Part shown: one piece after another, positions 5,718 to 6,506 of the stretch | Position numbering within the stretch: position 1 is the stretch's first letter | How the letters are laid out: each line of letters opens with the position of its first letter | NCBI GenBank assembly: GCA_050330055.1 | Contig: JBHJOF010000025.1 | Coordinates: forward strand, 1 to 6,506 | DNA: 6,506 bases | Reading direction: 5' to 3' | Source of the DNA: JBHJOF01 sp050330055 | GTDB taxonomy: Bacteria; Pseudomonadota; Alphaproteobacteria; Kiloniellales; JAKSDN01 | Made by a program: the position numbers and the translations under genes | Notes under the pieces: generated by a model | What the model was told of the DNA's origin: nothing | What the model saw: only the letters and a program-made list of their open reading frames with translations | Databases searched by the model: none

Positions 5718-6506
5718 TTACCGCTGGTGCGCCGCACAATAAAAAGTCGAGCGCCCCGACTGCACCATGCGCCGGATGCTGCAGGGGAGGCGGCGGCCGT
5801 TCAGCGCGGCGGCAGAACTGCAATGCGGACAGGGCTCGCCTTCGCGGTCGTAGACCGCCCATTGGTGCTGGAAATAGCCGAGCTCGCCGTCGGCCTGCAC
5901 GTAGTCGCGCAGCGACGAGCCGCCGGCCGCCACCGCCCGCGTCAGCACGTCGCGGATTGCGGTTGCCAGACGCTCGGCGCGGACGCCCTGCACCGTTTGC
6001 GCCAGGCGGCGCGGCGACAGGCCGGCGAAGAACAGTGCCTCGCAGGCATAGATGTTGCCGAGCCCCGCCACCACCCGCTGGTCGAGCAGCGCCGCCTTGA
6101 TCGGGGTGCGCTTGCCCTTCAGGCGGCTCGCCAGCTCCGGCCCGTTGAAGGCGTTCGACAGCGGCTCCGGCCCCAGGTCGCGCAGCAGCTTGTGCTGCGC
6201 CAGCTCGGACTCGGCCACCAGGTCCATCATGCCGAAGCGGCGCGCGTCGTTGAAACGGATCTCGGCGCCCTCGTCGGTATGGAAGACCACGTGGTCGTGC
6301 GGCTCGAGCGGCGCGCCGGGCTGGCGCGCCAGCACCAGGCGCCCGGACATGCCGAGGTGGATCATCAGCACCTCGCCGCCCTCCAGCGTGACCAGGATGT
6401 ATTTGGCGCGCCGCCCGACCGAGCGCACCCGGCGGCCGGTCAGCCGCTCGGCGAAGCCGGCCGGCAGCGGAAAGCGCAGGTCGGCGCGCTGCTGCTGCAC
6501 GCGCAG
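5718..6506 (-). CDS. mutM: Formamidopyrimidine-DNA glycosylase (Fpg/MutM), N-terminus outside window
   Basis: MutM removes oxidised purines such as 8-oxoguanine and FapyG from DNA and nicks the abasic site. The visible 262 residues begin inside the N-terminal beta-sandwich. About 25-35 residues, including the catalytic Pro2 and Glu3, lie beyond the window. Conserved parts seen are RRAKYILVTL with the catalytic Lys, IHLGMSG, NDARRFG, the helix-two-turn-helix block VAGLGNIYACEALFFAGLSP with the DNA-contacting Asn, YVQADGELGYFQHQWAVYDREGEPC, and a C-terminal zinc-finger region. An apparent internal start (GTG at 6500) is not the real one. The zinc finger is unusual: after CPHC the loop is 27 residues instead of the usual 16, with an extra Cys in it, and the last ligand position is His (YCAAHQR) rather than Cys. 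The gene ends in TAA and is followed after 85 bases by the enoyl-CoA hydratase gene. Confidence 0.96.
   Translation of the reverse strand: MRVQQQRADLRFPLPAGFAERLTGRRVRSVGRRAKYILVTLEGGEVLMIHLGMSGRLVLARQPGAPLEPHDHVVFHTDEGAEIRFNDARRFGMMDLVAESELAQHKLLRDLGPEPLSNAFNGPELASRLKGKRTPIKAALLDQRVVAGLGNIYACEALFFAGLSPRRLAQTVQGVRAERLATAIRDVLTRAVAAGGSSLRDYVQADGELGYFQHQWAVYDREGEPCPHCSSAAALNGRRLPCSIRRMVQSGRSTFYCAAHQR

Noticed and set aside
1..6506. CRISPR arrays, tRNA or rRNA genes, transposase or integrase genes
   Set aside because: No regularly spaced repeats, cloverleaf-like segments, rRNA stretches or mobile-element proteins were seen on either strand.

Overview
This window is a chromosomal housekeeping segment of a GC-rich bacterium, most likely an alphaproteobacterium of the Rhodospirillales type. 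That placement is inferred from protein character and gene order; no database search was run. All six recognisable genes lie on the minus strand. In transcription order, from high to low coordinates, they are mutM (5' end outside the window), a short-chain enoyl-CoA hydratase, rpsT (ribosomal protein S20), dnaA, dnaN and recF (3' end outside the window).

Layout: 5718-6506 encodes formamidopyrimidine-DNA glycosylase without its catalytic N-terminus. 4856-5632 encodes a 258-residue crotonase-fold hydratase. 4697-4855 holds a very good sigma70-type promoter for rpsT (4433-4696). 3736-4432 is a 697-base gap in front of dnaA. It contains an AT-rich island, several inverted and direct repeats, a candidate terminator and a candidate dnaA promoter. 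2317-3735 is dnaA. 2038-2316 is a structured spacer with an extended -10 promoter for dnaN. 919-2037 is dnaN, and 1-860 is the first 286 codons of recF.

Together, dnaA (initiator), dnaN (sliding clamp) and recF (gap repair and clamp-associated recombination mediator) form the classic replication-initiation cluster. rpsT and mutM add translation and oxidative DNA repair functions, and the hydratase serves fatty-acid oxidation. No mobile gene, CRISPR array, tRNA or rRNA was seen.

I found no clear new multi-gene system. The points worth a second look are mostly in non-coding DNA: the AT-rich, repeat-bearing rpsT-dnaA gap, which is a possible origin or a mobile-element remnant; a GGTAAGC heptamer found four times, all in or at the edge of gaps between genes; a 71-codon open frame overlapping the dnaA start as ATGA; and a MutM zinc finger with a lengthened loop and His in place of the last Cys.
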